A stretch of DNA of 64,000 bases from Actinomyces respiraculi (lineage in GTDB: Bacteria > Actinomycetota > Actinomycetes > Actinomycetales > Actinomycetaceae): positions 2,046,001-2,110,000 of the forward strand of contig NZ_CP063989.1 of assembly GCF_014595995.2 (NCBI RefSeq), written 5' to 3'. A program made the translations under genes and the position numbers. Below are positions 44,980-53,969 of this stretch, piece after piece. Under the pieces are notes generated by a model that had not been told where the DNA came from, did not search any database, and saw nothing but the letters and a program-made list of their open reading frames with translations. The first letter of the stretch is position 1. The number at the start of each line of letters is the position of its first letter.

Positions 44980-45011
44980 AGGGGATCCCTTCGGAGGGGT
45001 GGTCCGGCGCG

Positions 45012-45707
45012 TCAGAAGAGCCGGGAGCCGGGGTCGTCGAGCCCGCGCATGGCGTCGTAGTCGAGCACGACGCAGCGGATGCCGCGGTCCTCGGCGAGCA
45101 CGCGGGCCTGCGGCTTGATGGTCTGGGCGGCGAAGATCCCGCGCACGGGGGCCAGCAGCGGGTCGCGCTCGAGCATGTTGAGGTAGCGGGTCAGTTGCTC
45201 GACGCCGTCGATGCCGCCCACGCGCTTGACCTCCACGGCCCAGGAGCCGCCGTCGGCGTCGCGCACGAGCAGGTCGACGGGCCCGATGGGCGTGGGGTGC
45301 TCGCGGCGCACGGTGTGCCAGCCGGCTCCCAGCACATCGGGCTGGTCCGCCAGCAGCTCCTGCAGGTGGGCCTCCACCCCGTCCTTGGTCAAGCCCGGGT
45401 CGACGCCGAGGTCGACGCTGGAGTCGGAGACGATCTCGAAGAGCCGGATGACGAGGCGGTCGTCGCTCTTGGCGGCGCGCACCTCCCAGCGGGCGGTGAC
45501 GCCGACCTCCAGGTCCTCCTCGTCGGGCTCAACCTCGGTCAGCCGCGCGGGCGGGCTCATCCAGTTCAGCGGCTTGTAGGAGCCGCCGTCGGAGTGGACG
45601 AGGACCGAGCCGTCGGCCTTGACCATGATGAGGCGGCGCGCTGGGGGCAGGTGCGCGTCCAGGCGGCCGGAGTAGTCCACAGAGCAGGAGGCAATGACGA
45701 CACGCAC
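45012..45707 (-). CDS. nucS: mismatch endonuclease NucS/EndoMS
   Basis: 231 aa. Cuts mismatched DNA in actinobacteria and archaea that lack MutS/MutL. N-terminal dimer/DNA domain, catalytic RecB-like core [20 protein letters not shown] (Asp and Glu-x-Lys), and the C-terminal clamp-binding tail DDPGSRLF. The GTG at 45707 has no ribosome site but a -10 box six bases ahead, so leaderless. Confidence 0.95.
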   Translation of the reverse strand: MRVVIASCSVDYSGRLDAHLPPARRLIMVKADGSVLVHSDGGSYKPLNWMSPPARLTEVEPDEEDLEVGVTARWEVRAAKSDDRLVIRLFEIVSDSSVDLGVDPGLTKDGVEAHLQELLADQPDVLGAGWHTVRREHPTPIGPVDLLVRDADGGSWAVEVKRVGGIDGVEQLTRYLNMLERDPLLAPVRGIFAAQTIKPQARVLAEDRGIRCVVLDYDAMRGLDDPGSRLF

Positions 45708-45713
45708 CCCGGC

Positions 45714-45719
45714 AGCCTA
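45714..45719 (-). promoter_or_regulatory. nucS leaderless -10 box
   Basis: TAGGCT on the minus strand, six bases before the GTG; matches TANNNT at the distance expected when transcription starts on the start codon. Confidence 0.5.
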
Positions 45720-45839
45720 CCGGCAGGGCGACGGCGTGACGAAGGAGTGCTGCGGCACACCCAAGGACGTGACCGAGCCCAGGTGCTCGATCACCCTGGG
45801 GTCGAAGGTCAACGTGAGCGGTGCAGATGTGCTTGCGGT

Positions 45840-46817
45840 TCAGAGCTCTTTGAGGATCTGCCGGGCGATGGCGGTGCCGAGCGGGATGGGCACGGCGTTG
45901 CCGATCTGGCGGGCGATGGCGGAGCCGATGAAGCGGTGCTCCTCAGGGAAGCCCTGGAGGAGGGCTGCCTCGTAGTGGGTGATGGCGCGGTTCTCGACGG
46001 GGTGCAGGTAGCGGCCCTTCTCAGGTTTGAAGAACTCGGTGCGGATGGTGACCGACGGTCTGTCCCAGTGCAGTCTGCCCATGACGTCCATCGATCCGGT
46101 GGTGTGCCTGCGCCAGCATGGCGCCTTGAGATCGTCCGGGAGGTCGGAGCGGTTGCCGCCAGCGAGGATCGTCGCGAAGCGCTTGAGCGATATGTCGCTG
46201 TAGTCCCGCGAGATGTGCAGCTCGCGTCGAGAGAACGACCCTGGCACCTGCCGTGGGCCCACCGGTGTGCGGACCTGGGTGAAGCACTCGTCCATGTCGG
46301 GTACCGGGGCACGCCGAGCAGGGCGTCGTGCACCGTCCTGTAGGGGGTCAGCCCGTCTGTCCCGTGAGGGCCGTGCGTGGGCTCTGGGCACCCGGGGGCC
46401 GCCAGGTCGCGGTGGTGGCCTTGTAGTCCCGGTACTGGGGGACTTGCCGAAGGCGGGGACGTTCTCGACGACGAAGTACCTGGGCTCGACCGCGATCAGG
46501 GTTGCCGCATACTGCTCCCGCAGGTGGTTGCGTGCGTCCTCGACGTCCTGCTTGCCGAGTGTGCTGAAGCCCTGGCAGGGCGGGCCGCCGACGACGATGT
46601 CCACGTTCCGGGGCATGTCGCCCTGGGCAAGCCAGTCGAGGAGGGAACCGGAAAAGACGGAGTTCTTCCCGAAGGTGGCCTCGTAGGAAGCGGCCGCATA
46701 CGGGTCGATCTCCACGGCGGCGACGCTGCGGAAGCGCGACGACGCCGTGTGGAACCCCGTGGTGAGGCCACCCGCCCCGGCGAAGAGGTCGACGACGCGG
46801 ATCGTTCTGGAACCCAT
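45840..46817 (-). pseudogene. decayed DNA cytosine-5 methyltransferase
   Basis: Present: motif I DLFAGAGGL, motif IV GGPPCQGFS with catalytic Cys, motif VI ENVPAF; near the C-terminus SIRTEFF-type recognition part, IX/X (GNAVPIPLGTAIA). Missing: motif VIII (QxRxR) and its surroundings. After FGKSP the open frame becomes Pro/Arg-rich nonsense for about 55 codons, while another frame encodes PEPTHGPHGTDGLTPYRTVH, the normal segment before the recognition domain. So a deletion plus two compensating frameshifts (about 46300-46440). The frame stays open by chance at 325 codons. No restriction enzyme gene nearby; an orphan modification gene. Confidence 0.8.
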
Positions 46818-46957
46818 GGGCAGGTTAGGTGTGCTTCCCCGTGAGGTTGTGGACGCAACTGGCGGGGGTCTGGTCGTCCGGGATCTCGCAGCAGACCAGG
46901 CGCGAGTGCTCGTCGATGGCGTCGGTGGCGTGGTGCGGGCAACCGGTAGCCGCCGGC

Positions 46958-47048
46958 GGCCCGAGCCCTTGCGGCGGGGTTCCGGTCTCCGCTAGGCGTA
47001 TCGAGGTCAGCGTCCTTAGGCCCGTCCCCTTGCGGCGGGGTTCCGGTC
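46958..47048. CRISPR. two-repeat CRISPR-like relic, type I-E spacing
   Basis: Two 30-nt copies (46958-46987 and 47019-47048) differ at two bases and are exactly 61 bp apart, the repeat-plus-spacer length of type I-E arrays. The repeat, read on the minus strand, has GGAACCCCGCCGCAAGGGG, with CCCC/GGGG pairing. No cas gene and no further repeat on either side. Chance duplication is possible. 46818-46957 holds nothing else. Confidence 0.4.
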
Positions 47049-47173
47049 CTTGGCCCACTGCGCGGTCGACGCGGACCGCCAGCCACGCCCGTGAGCCCTC
47101 CAGCCTCCACCGTCGCGAATGCGGCCGAGCGTGTTGGTATCGATGTGGACCGGCCCGGACGGGCTGGTCCTCA

Positions 47174-47626
47174 TCACAGCACTGGGGCCGCGTTACGCTG
47201 TGTGGAGCGCCATTGATCAGTTTGGACCACGTTCGATCGTTTGGACCACCCCAGACGCGTCCGTAGGTGGTCCAAATGACGGCAGGTGGTCCAAACAAAC
47301 GAACAGACCACCTCCCCACCCCCCGCCCGCAGGGTGGGCGTGGGGTTGCCCGCAAGTCGTGGACTGGGGTGGGCGCAATGACGAGCTCCCATCATCGGAA
47401 GATCTCGACCCCTACCCCGCCGCCAACACACCCCAGGCCACACCACCACAACATAGACAAATAGCCATCCGCAGGGTTCATCATATTCGAAACGAATAGG
47501 CTCGCCTGACTTTACATACTTCGCAATTACCTCCTGCTTCAAGTCAAGGTTCTCTCTACCTTGCACAACTAGGCTCGCTGCGAACACTCCATCCACTGCG
47601 ATACCGGATGTTCCCACTCGAGTCAC
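47174..47626 (-). CDS. hypothetical protein, chimeric C-terminus
   Basis: Up to 150 aa from GTG 47626, which overlaps the stop of the upstream 2H gene (GTGA). The first 55 residues look like a real protein (MTRVGTSGIAVDGVFAASLV, then DLKQEVIAKYVKSGEPIRFE) in AT-richer sequence. The remainder is Arg/Gly/Trp-rich and runs through the TTTGGACCAC motif array, so the original 3' end was probably lost. Family not recognised. Confidence 0.4.
   Translation of the reverse strand: MTRVGTSGIAVDGVFAASLVVQGRENLDLKQEVIAKYVKSGEPIRFEYDEPCGWLFVYVVVVWPGVCWRRGRGRDLPMMGARHCAHPSPRLAGNPTPTLRAGGGEVVCSFVWTTCRHLDHLRTRLGWSKRSNVVQTDQWRSTQRNAAPVL
47221..47295. repeat. symmetric 2+2 motif array, 19-bp period
   Basis: TTTGGACCAC at 47221 and 47240, then its reverse GTGGTCCAAA at 47267 and 47286. 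Both pairs are exactly 19 bp apart; the whole is mirror-symmetric around 47258. Looks like two IS ends brought together, or a protein-binding array. Confidence 0.8.
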
Positions 47627-48326
47627 GGCCGGACCACCCAATAGTTACCCATTGAGTCGAAGTGCAGGGCGTGGAGACGCTCCGGCGCAAGCAGGACCGG
47701 CTTGCCATGAACTTTCGCGATGCAGGCACTAAGCGCCTGACGGAACTCGTTCGGCGACAATGGCGTGGGAGCCGCTGGCCTGTAGTATGCAATAGTGATG
47801 TGAGGGGTGAATGGTCCAGAGGGAACAAGCGTATCAAATAGAGCTCGAGCCGCGAACAGCTTACGATGTTCTCCCTCGTCAGCAGCACGGACCCCAATGA
47901 CAACGCTTGTATTCATCATGTTGAATACCGCGGTACATGTGGTCTGAATAGATCCGATATCGCGCGCCTGAGCGACGAGATCCGCAACTGGTTTTGCGCT
48001 GTTCATCATCATCTGCCGCACTGTTCTTAGCTCCGGACTGGCATGGAGATCATGGAGTGTGACGTGCGCCATCGCCAATGGCAGCGGAACTGATAGCGAC
48101 CCGCCAAATTGAGCGTGGAGGTCGTCAGCCAGCATTCCAACGAGTTCCCGAGCCTGACCGTCCAGAAAATAAGCAACTGTGGCCCCATGGAAGGGCAGCA
48201 ACACGCCATCCCGTGGGGACACTTTTTTTGCAGTGATTCAGGAAGGCCGAACTCGGCTTCATCAGGGACAGAATTTGTCTGAAACAGTTCCACACGCGCA
48301 TCGAACTCGCGCAACGTCTCCATCAT
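47623..48326 (-). pseudogene. 2H phosphoesterase (2'-5' RNA ligase-like), split by A7 run
   Basis: Two HxT motifs (AHVTLHDL near 48070, PHITIAYY near 47800) define the 2H fold that opens or forms 2'-5' or cyclic phosphates in RNA. The N-terminal 35 codons start at ATG 48326 (METLREFDARVELFQTNSV). They end at CTG-CAA-AAA-AAG (about 48222-48234), after which the frame shifts by -1 into VSPRDGVLLPFHG and on to the stop. A-AAA-AAG is a classic slippery heptamer and a CCCCA/TGGGG stem lies just downstream, so programmed frameshifting is possible. Otherwise it is a mutation, or a shorter protein starts at the GTG at 48222. The gene is AT-richer than its surroundings, suggesting transfer. Confidence 0.7.
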
Positions 48327-48436
48327 ACATTGAGCCTTTCTCACCGGGGTGGGGATCGTTGGGGTGGTGGGGGAATGTGGGTGTGTCGTAGGCGAAGGCA
48401 CGCGGAGCCGTGCGTCAGAGTTGTTTTCGACCAATG

Positions 48437-49260
48437 AAAACCTGCTCGCAAGCAGGCTCCGCGCGGGTGTCCTGTCGTGCCACCCTGGACGTTGCGTCCG
48501 CTACCCGTGCGCACCGTGTCGGCCTGGCTGGCCGCCCACCGCCGCGTTCACGGCACCAGGCCTCACCAGCGTGCCGCCACGCCTTGGGTGCAGGCTGTGA
48601 TGCTGCTGCGCTGGTTGATCGACGCCACCGGCGTGGCGACCCTCGCACCAGGCGCGCGCGTGTCCCCGGCGACCGCCTACAGGTCCCTGCACGAGGCCCT
48701 CCAGGTCGTCGTCCGCCACGCCCCACAGCTGCCCGACGTCCTGAGGGACCTGCACGACCAGGGTGAGCCCTTCGTGTGCCTCGACGGCACTCTTATCCGC
48801 ACCGACAGGGTCGTAGCCCGCACCGAGCGGGGCAACCACTCGTGGTACCCGGGCAAGCACAAGGCCTTCGGGGGCAACGTCCAGGTCGTCACCGACCACA
48901 CCGGATTGCCTGTATGGGTCTCGCCGGTCGAGCCGGGACCGACCCATGACCTGATCGCCGCGCGCGCCCACGCGCTGCCCGCCCTGACAAGGCCGCCTCC
49001 CAGGGCATGCCCACCCTGGCCGACAAAGGCCACCCGGCACCGGCACCGGCGTGCTCACACCCGTCAAAGGCGCCAGCCCCTGCCCCGACGACGCCACCCA
49101 CAACCACATCCACACCGCCCTGCGCGCCCCCGCCCAGAGGGCAAACGCCATGCTCAAGCACCTCAAGGCCCTCCAGCACCTCACCCTCGACCCACACACC
49201 ATCACCCACATCACCGCCACAGCCCTCGTCATCAGCAACCTCAACAAACACACCCGGTGA
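48437..49260 (+). pseudogene. IS5-family transposase, frameshifted
   Basis: ATG at 48437 (MKTCSQAGSARVSCRATLDV), frameshift near 48490, then a long good stretch. It includes VRTVSAWLAAHRR, PATAYRSLHEALQVV, the first Asp in FVCLDGTLIRTD and HSWYPGKHKAFGGNVQVVTD. A frameshift near 48990 leads to QGMPTLADKG (second Asp), and another near 49035 to RANAMLKHLKALQHLTLDPH (Glu region replaced). Three frameshifts make it inactive. It interrupts an IS3 element whose orfA remains at its right. Confidence 0.85.
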
Positions 49261-49267
49261 GAAAGGC

Positions 49268-49608
49268 TCATTGAGGAGATCGGGTAGTTTCCTTCCTCGC
49301 GACCGGTGAGCTCGTACTTCCGACTCACTGCTGTTCCTTCGCGAGCCAGGCCGCCGCTTTTTCAAGAACTCATTCTCCTGGCGCAGCTCGCGGTTCTGCG
49401 CTCGTAGTCTGGCCATCGCAGCGGACTCGGCGGCTGTTTGCCTCTCCTTCTGGCTGCCGTGCTCCTTCTTGTACCTCGCGACCCAATTGCCCACCGTCTG
49501 GGGCACCAGGTCGCAGGAGGCTGCCACCGACGCGATCGTGCGATCCTTCTCGATCACCTCGCGCACCACCTGCTCCTTGAACTCATCCGAGTACTTCGCC
49601 CTTGACAT
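49268..49608 (-). pseudogene. IS3-family orfA and truncated orfB
   Basis: orfA from ATG 49608: MSRAKYSDEFKEQVVREVIE, helix-turn-helix TIASVAASCDLVPQTVGNWVARY, leucine-zipper part LRAQNRELRQENEFLKK. After AAAAAG the frame needs a -1 step to reach AAAWLAKEQQ and stop at 49325, the usual IS3 frameshift zone, here with one A fewer. orfB starts at GTG 49328 (MSRKYELTGREEGNYPISS) and is cut at about 49268 by the IS5 relic. Confidence 0.85.
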
Positions 49609-49652
49609 GGATCCATCCTACCGAATCAAAGGAAGACGAAAATCTCCCCCTG

Positions 49653-49780
49653 TCCAAGAAACACCACCCACCCCAATACTCGCACTCGCCCACCGCCGCA
49701 TCCTCACCCTGTACGCCATGATCCGCGACGGCTCCCTCTATGACCCCCAACCAGCCCAGCAACTACCCACCGCCGCTTGA
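49653..49780 (+). pseudogene. IS110-like transposase C-terminal scrap
   Basis: In-frame segment ALAHRRILTLYAMIRDGSLYD up to TAA-type end at 49780 resembles the C-terminus of IS110 transposases. The rest of the gene is absent. Confidence 0.55.
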
Positions 49781-49815
49781 CACACCACATAGAGGCGCCC
49801 CCTGAGACGGAATCA

Positions 49816-49838
49816 CCGCCGTGCCAGTGGCACGGCGG
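49816..49838 (-). terminator. hairpin after small membrane protein gene
   Basis: CCGCCGTGCC-AGT-GGCACGGCGG, 10-bp perfect stem, 63 bases beyond the stop at 49901. Confidence 0.7.
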
Positions 49839-49900
49839 CGATTACCGCGGCGATCCCAGCTACTGCGTCACCAGCGGCGTCGGCGTCGGCGCACGATGCT

Positions 49901-50176
49901 TCACATTCCGGCGCGCCGCAGCTCACGGAAGGCGGTCGCCACGCACACCACTGTCGAGAGCAGCGCGGTGATGACCACCACGGGCATGGACCCGGCAACG
50001 GCCGCGAAGGCGGTGAACATACTCAGGATCGCGAGGACGGCGAGCACGGTCGTCACCACCGAGACATCGGCGCAACCGCCGGTGGTCTCGTGGCGCTCCT
50101 CAACGGTGTTGTCCGCAAGGGGGCTGCGGACCATCTCGAGGACGGGGGTACTGACGGATTCGACCATTGTCGACAT
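49901..50176 (-). CDS. small membrane protein, unknown
   Basis: 91 aa. Hydrophilic N-terminus of about 38 residues, then two membrane helices (VTTVLAVLAILSMFTAFAAV and PVVVITALLSTVVCVATAF) and a short RELRRAGM tail. ATG at 50176 has AGGAG upstream. No family recognised. Between an IS scrap and the kinase gene; its own terminator suggests a monocistronic gene. 50177-50381 shows no gene. Confidence 0.65.
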   Translation of the reverse strand: MSTMVESVSTPVLEMVRSPLADNTVEERHETTGGCADVSVVTTVLAVLAILSMFTAFAAVAGSMPVVVITALLSTVVCVATAFRELRRAGM

Positions 50177-50381
50177 GACTGCTCCTGCTTCTCATCATTC
50201 GATGCGGCAGGAGCTCCACCAACAGGCCGTGCCCCTGCACGGCCCTGTGCGTCTCTCGTGGAGACCTGCGGCGAGAGTGTACCACCTCAGAGCACTGAGC
50301 AGTGTCAGATTCCTCACCACCGCCCGGACGCGGCACCCGCGGGGCGGGCGCTGGAACACCGACGGGAGGTGGACCGGGGCC

Positions 50382-51848
50382 TCAGTCCTGTCCGAGCAGC
50401 ACCTTGACCACCGCCGCCAGCGCGTGCTCATCGCCGACGTTGCCGGGGAAGACGATGTAGGGCACGCCCCGCGCCGGACCGTCCTGGGCCGCCCACAGGG
50501 AGACGATCCCCGGCAGCATCGGGCCCACGCACTGGGCGCGCCGGATGCCCAGCCCCCGGGATGCGACGTCGGAGGACGTGATCCCGCCCTTGGCCAGGAC
50601 GAAGCGCGGGCGGATCCGTCCCATGATCCCCTGCACCGTTTCCACCACGGCCGTGGACACCCGGCGGGAGACCTCGAGGGAGTCCTCGGCGTTGATGCCC
50701 GTGACCAGGGTCCGCGAGGTGCGCACGACGAGCGTGCCCTGCCCCAGGAGCTCGACGGCCTGAGCGATGACGTCCTTGAGGTGGTCATCCCTGCTGACCG
50801 GGTCGAGGATCTTGCCCACCTCCACATCCAGGACCGGCACCCCCGAGTCGGCCACGAGGCGCTCGAGCTGCCTGGTGGTCAGGGCCACGTGGGAGCCGAC
50901 GACCACTAGGCCGCCGACCGCCTCGGGCTTCGCGGCACCCCGGCCGTCGGCACCCTCTTCCGGCGAGCGCAGCGCCTCGACCTCCTGGGCGGACAGGGGG
51001 GCGCGCACCTCCTGTCCCAGGCGCGCCCGCATGAAAGGAGGTCCGACCCGGTAGACGAAGGTGCGCCCCCGGGCCTCGGCGGCGATGAGCGCCAGGGACA
51101 ACGCCAGCAGGTCCTGCTCGCAGGCGATGTCGGGGGCGATCACCTGCTGGTCCTTGGCCGACATGAGCAGCCCCACCAGTGCCTCGGGGCGGGTGCGGAG
51201 CTCGGTCAGGTCCGGGGTGAGGACCTCGTCCGCCCTAATGGCGCCCCTCGTCTTCTCCTCGACCCAGGCGGCCAGCGAGGAGGCGGTGTAGCCGAAGGTG
51301 GCGTCGCGGGCGAATTCGGTTTCGCCGCTGGGCAGGAAGTCCTCGCCGATGCGCGTGTAGTGGATGCCTCCCACGCTCACCCGGCCCGCTTCGGGGAAGG
51401 CGGGCGCCAGGATGATCCCATCGACCGGCTGGCCAGCCTCCTCCAGCAGGTCGGCGATGAGTTGCGGCTCCAGGGGGAAGTGGCCGCGCAGGGTGGAGTC
51501 GGAGCGGCTGACGAAGGCCAGGCGCCGTCGCATGGCGGCAGCCGCCGTCGTGGCCGCGGCCACGACCTCACGGGTGATGCGATCGGCATGCTCGGGGGGC
51601 AGGGAGCGCGAGTTGGTCATGACGTAGACGGCCGGGGCATCCCCGCCCAAGGCCCAGGCGACATCCTCCTGGGCCCACGAGGTAAGGACCGGGAGCCCCG
51701 AGACGGACTGGGTCCCGGTGGGGTCGTCGTCGAGCACGACGAAGAACGGCTGGGGGGCTCCCACCGCCCGGGCCGCCTCCCTGACGTCGAGCGCCGTAAG
51801 CGCGGGGGCGGCCGGATAGGGCGCGACGATCTCGCTGAGGGTAGCCAC
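50382..51848 (-). CDS. DUF1537 four-carbon acid sugar kinase
   Basis: 488 aa. N-terminal sugar-binding domain with VLDDDPTGTQSVSGLPVL and SRSDSTLRGHFPLE, C-terminal nucleotide-binding domain with VVVGSHVALTTRQ, FVLAKGGITSSDVASR and GPMLPGIVSLW. Known relatives phosphorylate 3-oxo-tetronate, D-threonate or related acids. The GTG at 51848 has AAGGAG six bases before it and is preferred over GTG 51863. Under the FadR-type regulator next door. Possibly part of the same acid pathway as the glyoxylate operon at 58.7-64 kb. Confidence 0.9.
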   Translation of the reverse strand: MATLSEIVAPYPAAPALTALDVREAARAVGAPQPFFVVLDDDPTGTQSVSGLPVLTSWAQEDVAWALGGDAPAVYVMTNSRSLPPEHADRITREVVAAATTAAAAMRRRLAFVSRSDSTLRGHFPLEPQLIADLLEEAGQPVDGIILAPAFPEAGRVSVGGIHYTRIGEDFLPSGETEFARDATFGYTASSLAAWVEEKTRGAIRADEVLTPDLTELRTRPEALVGLLMSAKDQQVIAPDIACEQDLLALSLALIAAEARGRTFVYRVGPPFMRARLGQEVRAPLSAQEVEALRSPEEGADGRGAAKPEAVGGLVVVGSHVALTTRQLERLVADSGVPVLDVEVGKILDPVSRDDHLKDVIAQAVELLGQGTLVVRTSRTLVTGINAEDSLEVSRRVSTAVVETVQGIMGRIRPRFVLAKGGITSSDVASRGLGIRRAQCVGPMLPGIVSLWAAQDGPARGVPYIVFPGNVGDEHALAAVVKVLLGQD

Positions 51849-51870
51849 ACTGCTCTCCTTCACCGCGGAA

Positions 51871-51891
51871 CTTAGACCTCTGAGGTCTTAG
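51871..51891 (-). promoter_or_regulatory. candidate GntR operator before the kinase gene
   Basis: CTTAGACCTC-T-GAGGTCTTAG, a palindrome with one mismatched pair, 23 bases before the kinase start. Different from the nan motif, so probably bound by the neighbouring GntR protein. Confidence 0.7.
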
Positions 51892-51963
51892 AGGTTACCA
51901 CGAGGGTGTGCCCCTGAACACACCCTCCGGCGCCCCGCCCGCGCCTTGCCGGGGCGAGAGATT

Positions 51964-52686
51964 TCAGAGGTTCTCCGACAGCTCCCCACCGCGGCGCTCC
52001 CTGGCAGTGAGGAGGTCCTTGCGCATCTGCGCCATGTGCTCGTGCATGAGCTCGGCGGCCCGCTCGGCATCCTGGGCCTCCACCGCCTCCAGGATCCGAC
52101 GGTGCTGCGAGATCACCTTGACCCGGACCTCACCGGACTCCGTGGCACGAAATCTGGCGCCCAGCAGGGCGTCCCGGAAGGGGTGCATCGTCGAGGCGAC
52201 GAACTGATTGCCCGTGGCCCCCAGAATCACGTCGTGGAAGGCGTGATCCAAGCCGACCAGCGCCTGGATGTCATCGGTCTTGGCCGCGATCTTGTACTCC
52301 TCCAAGCAGCGGCGCATCTCATCGAGGTCCGCCTCGGAGCGCTGCCTCGCAGCCAGGCGGACGGCACCGACCTCCAGCATCTCCTCGACACCGATCAGGT
52401 CCAGCTCGACCTCCCGCACGCGCCCCTCGTGGGCAGCCACGTACATGAGGTAGCGCAGCTCCCTCCAGCGGAAGCGGGGAAGGAGGAACGTGCCCCGTCC
52501 GTGCACCACGTTGAGGACCCCGCCCATGGACAGGTTCCTCACCGCCTCCCTCATGGTCGGACGGGAGACCCGTAGGAAACGGGCGAGCTCGGCCTCGGCT
52601 GGAAGCGGCTCCTCCTCGACGAACGTCCTGTCGACAATCGCGTCAAGGACGCCCTCAACGGCCCCTTCCACCAGATCGTTGGCCAT
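51964..52686 (-). CDS. FadR-subfamily GntR regulator
   Basis: 240 aa. Winged helix about 8-72 (PLPAEAELARFLRVSRPTMR, EAVRNLSMGGVLNVVHGRGTF), then a helical FCD effector domain with HAFHDVILGATGN and SQHRRILEAVEAQD. Same strand and just upstream of the kinase gene with the palindrome between them, so it likely represses the kinase and perhaps the glyoxylate genes in response to an acid intermediate. Confidence 0.9.
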   Translation of the reverse strand: MANDLVEGAVEGVLDAIVDRTFVEEEPLPAEAELARFLRVSRPTMREAVRNLSMGGVLNVVHGRGTFLLPRFRWRELRYLMYVAAHEGRVREVELDLIGVEEMLEVGAVRLAARQRSEADLDEMRRCLEEYKIAAKTDDIQALVGLDHAFHDVILGATGNQFVASTMHPFRDALLGARFRATESGEVRVKVISQHRRILEAVEAQDAERAAELMHEHMAQMRKDLLTARERRGGELSENL

Positions 52687-52793
52687 CCAGGCCTCCTAAC
52701 TCGCACGTGCCCACCGGCACGGGTTAATGATTCGCACCCCCGCCCGCGCGTGGCGGCGCAGACACGGGCTCCCATCACGCACCGCTACGGACA

Positions 52794-52879
52794 TCGCCGC
52801 GCGTGGCGCACCGCAGACAGGATGATGACGGGAACCGGGCGCAGCCGAATCATGTCACGTCGTCGCCGCCCGACGGCGC
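52794..52879. repeat. 86-bp repeat, copy 1
   Basis: TCGCCGCGCGTGGCG through CCGCCCGACGGCGC, same orientation and length as 57695-57780 with few differences. Copy 2 sits at the 5' side of an ISNCY remnant, so this is probably an IS end. 52687-53010 carries no gene. Confidence 0.75.
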
Positions 52880-53009
52880 ACTGAAGTGTTCGGGGTTTTG
52901 TTCGGGCCTTCTTCCTCAAGGGAGGGTCGGGACGTGCCCCAGAGGTGTACGCCCGTACGCCCCACGGTTTAAGGCTCGGGCCGGGAGCCTGTGATGGCAC
53001 GGCACATCG

Positions 53010-53690
53010 CTCTGGGTACTCCCCCGGGTTCAGGGCTCGTGCCTTGAGGCTCATCGAGGACAGGGTCCAGTGCGGGCAGTGCTCGGGTTGGGTTGCCTGT
53101 ACCGCGGTGGGTGAGGCTCTTGGCGGGGTCTGGCCCCTACGCGCTGCGCAGCTGATGGAAGCACAGTCGCATCGATGGGGGCGAGGCCCCCTGGTGTGAG
53201 CACCTGAGGGTCTGAGGAGATCCGCTGGCTGCGCCGGGAGGACTTCGAGCTGCGTCGCGTGAGCGAGATTGTGCGCAGGGGCACCGGTGTTGTTCGCGGC
53301 GGAGCCAGGCCGCCCCATGACGAGATGACCCGGTTGATCGACCAGCACCGTGATCGTCTCGGGGCCCGGGCCGCTCTGCCGGGTGCTGGGCGCGACAGAG
53401 GTGTGGTCTCATCACCTTCGCTCGGCTTACCGGGCCGCGAGGATGCGCCCGGCCTGCACCCGGGCCTTGCACGGACGAGACCCTCGTGGAGGAGCTCACG
53501 CCGGTCCATGCCGAGGACCACGGCGTCTACGGGGTGCGCAATCGGCGACGTTCGAGCGGATCAAGGGCCGGCACAACCCCCGATACCGACACTCCGGGAT
53601 CGGGATCCCGTCGCCCCACGAGCTCGAAGCCCACCACACCACCGTCACGACAGCATGATTCAACCAACACAAACCGTCCGAGAAACCGGG
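53010..53690 (+). pseudogene. IS3-family remnant with internal deletion
   Basis: orfA traces: YSPGFRARALRLIEDR and WVACTAVGEALGGVW near 53015-53140, EEIRWLRREDFELRRVSEIV near 53220. orfB start PPHDEMTRLIDQHRDRLG near 53310, LVEELTPVHAEDHGVYGVR near 53480 (other frame), and directly the C-terminal RIKGRHNPRYRHSGIGIPSP. The whole catalytic core between is missing. Confidence 0.8.
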
Positions 53691-53805
53691 CCAGGCTCCG
53701 GGCATGGTCGAGCGTGGTCGGGCTTGGTTGAGCGCGGCGGGCGTGCTCGGGCCTGGTTGAGCGCGGTCGGCGCCCGTCGCGGCCCACAGAGGACTCGACT
53801 ACTGC

Positions 53806-53935
53806 CATCGATCTCGTTCCTCAGGTTCTGATCTCGTTCCCCACAAGTCGATCTCGCTCCTTAACCGAACGAGATCGAGCGCTGAGGAACGAGACGGACG
53901 GGCGGGGAACGAGATGGACGGGCAGGGACCTGCGC
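53806..53935. repeat. 20-bp-period 3+3 array with orientation switch
   Basis: ATCTCGTTCC-type motif at about 53810, 53830 and 53850, then the reverse GAACGAGAT/C at about 53866, 53886 and 53906, all at 20-bp steps. Same motif as the 27361-27620 array. It lies just upstream of a truncated VOC gene. Confidence 0.8.
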
Positions 53936-53969
53936 CCGGCGCCCCGGAAGAGGGGCGGGTTGCGCGGGC

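Noticed and set aside
45840..46817. Restriction-modification system
   Set aside because: The methylase is decayed and no endonuclease gene is adjacent; nucS next door is a mismatch-repair enzyme.
46958..47048. Functional CRISPR-Cas locus
   Set aside because: Only two repeats and no cas gene within the window; kept as a possible relic only.
48889..49328. Long minus-strand proteins through the IS5 relic
   Set aside because: The IS3 frames read into antisense IS5 sequence after 49268; the fusion is accidental.
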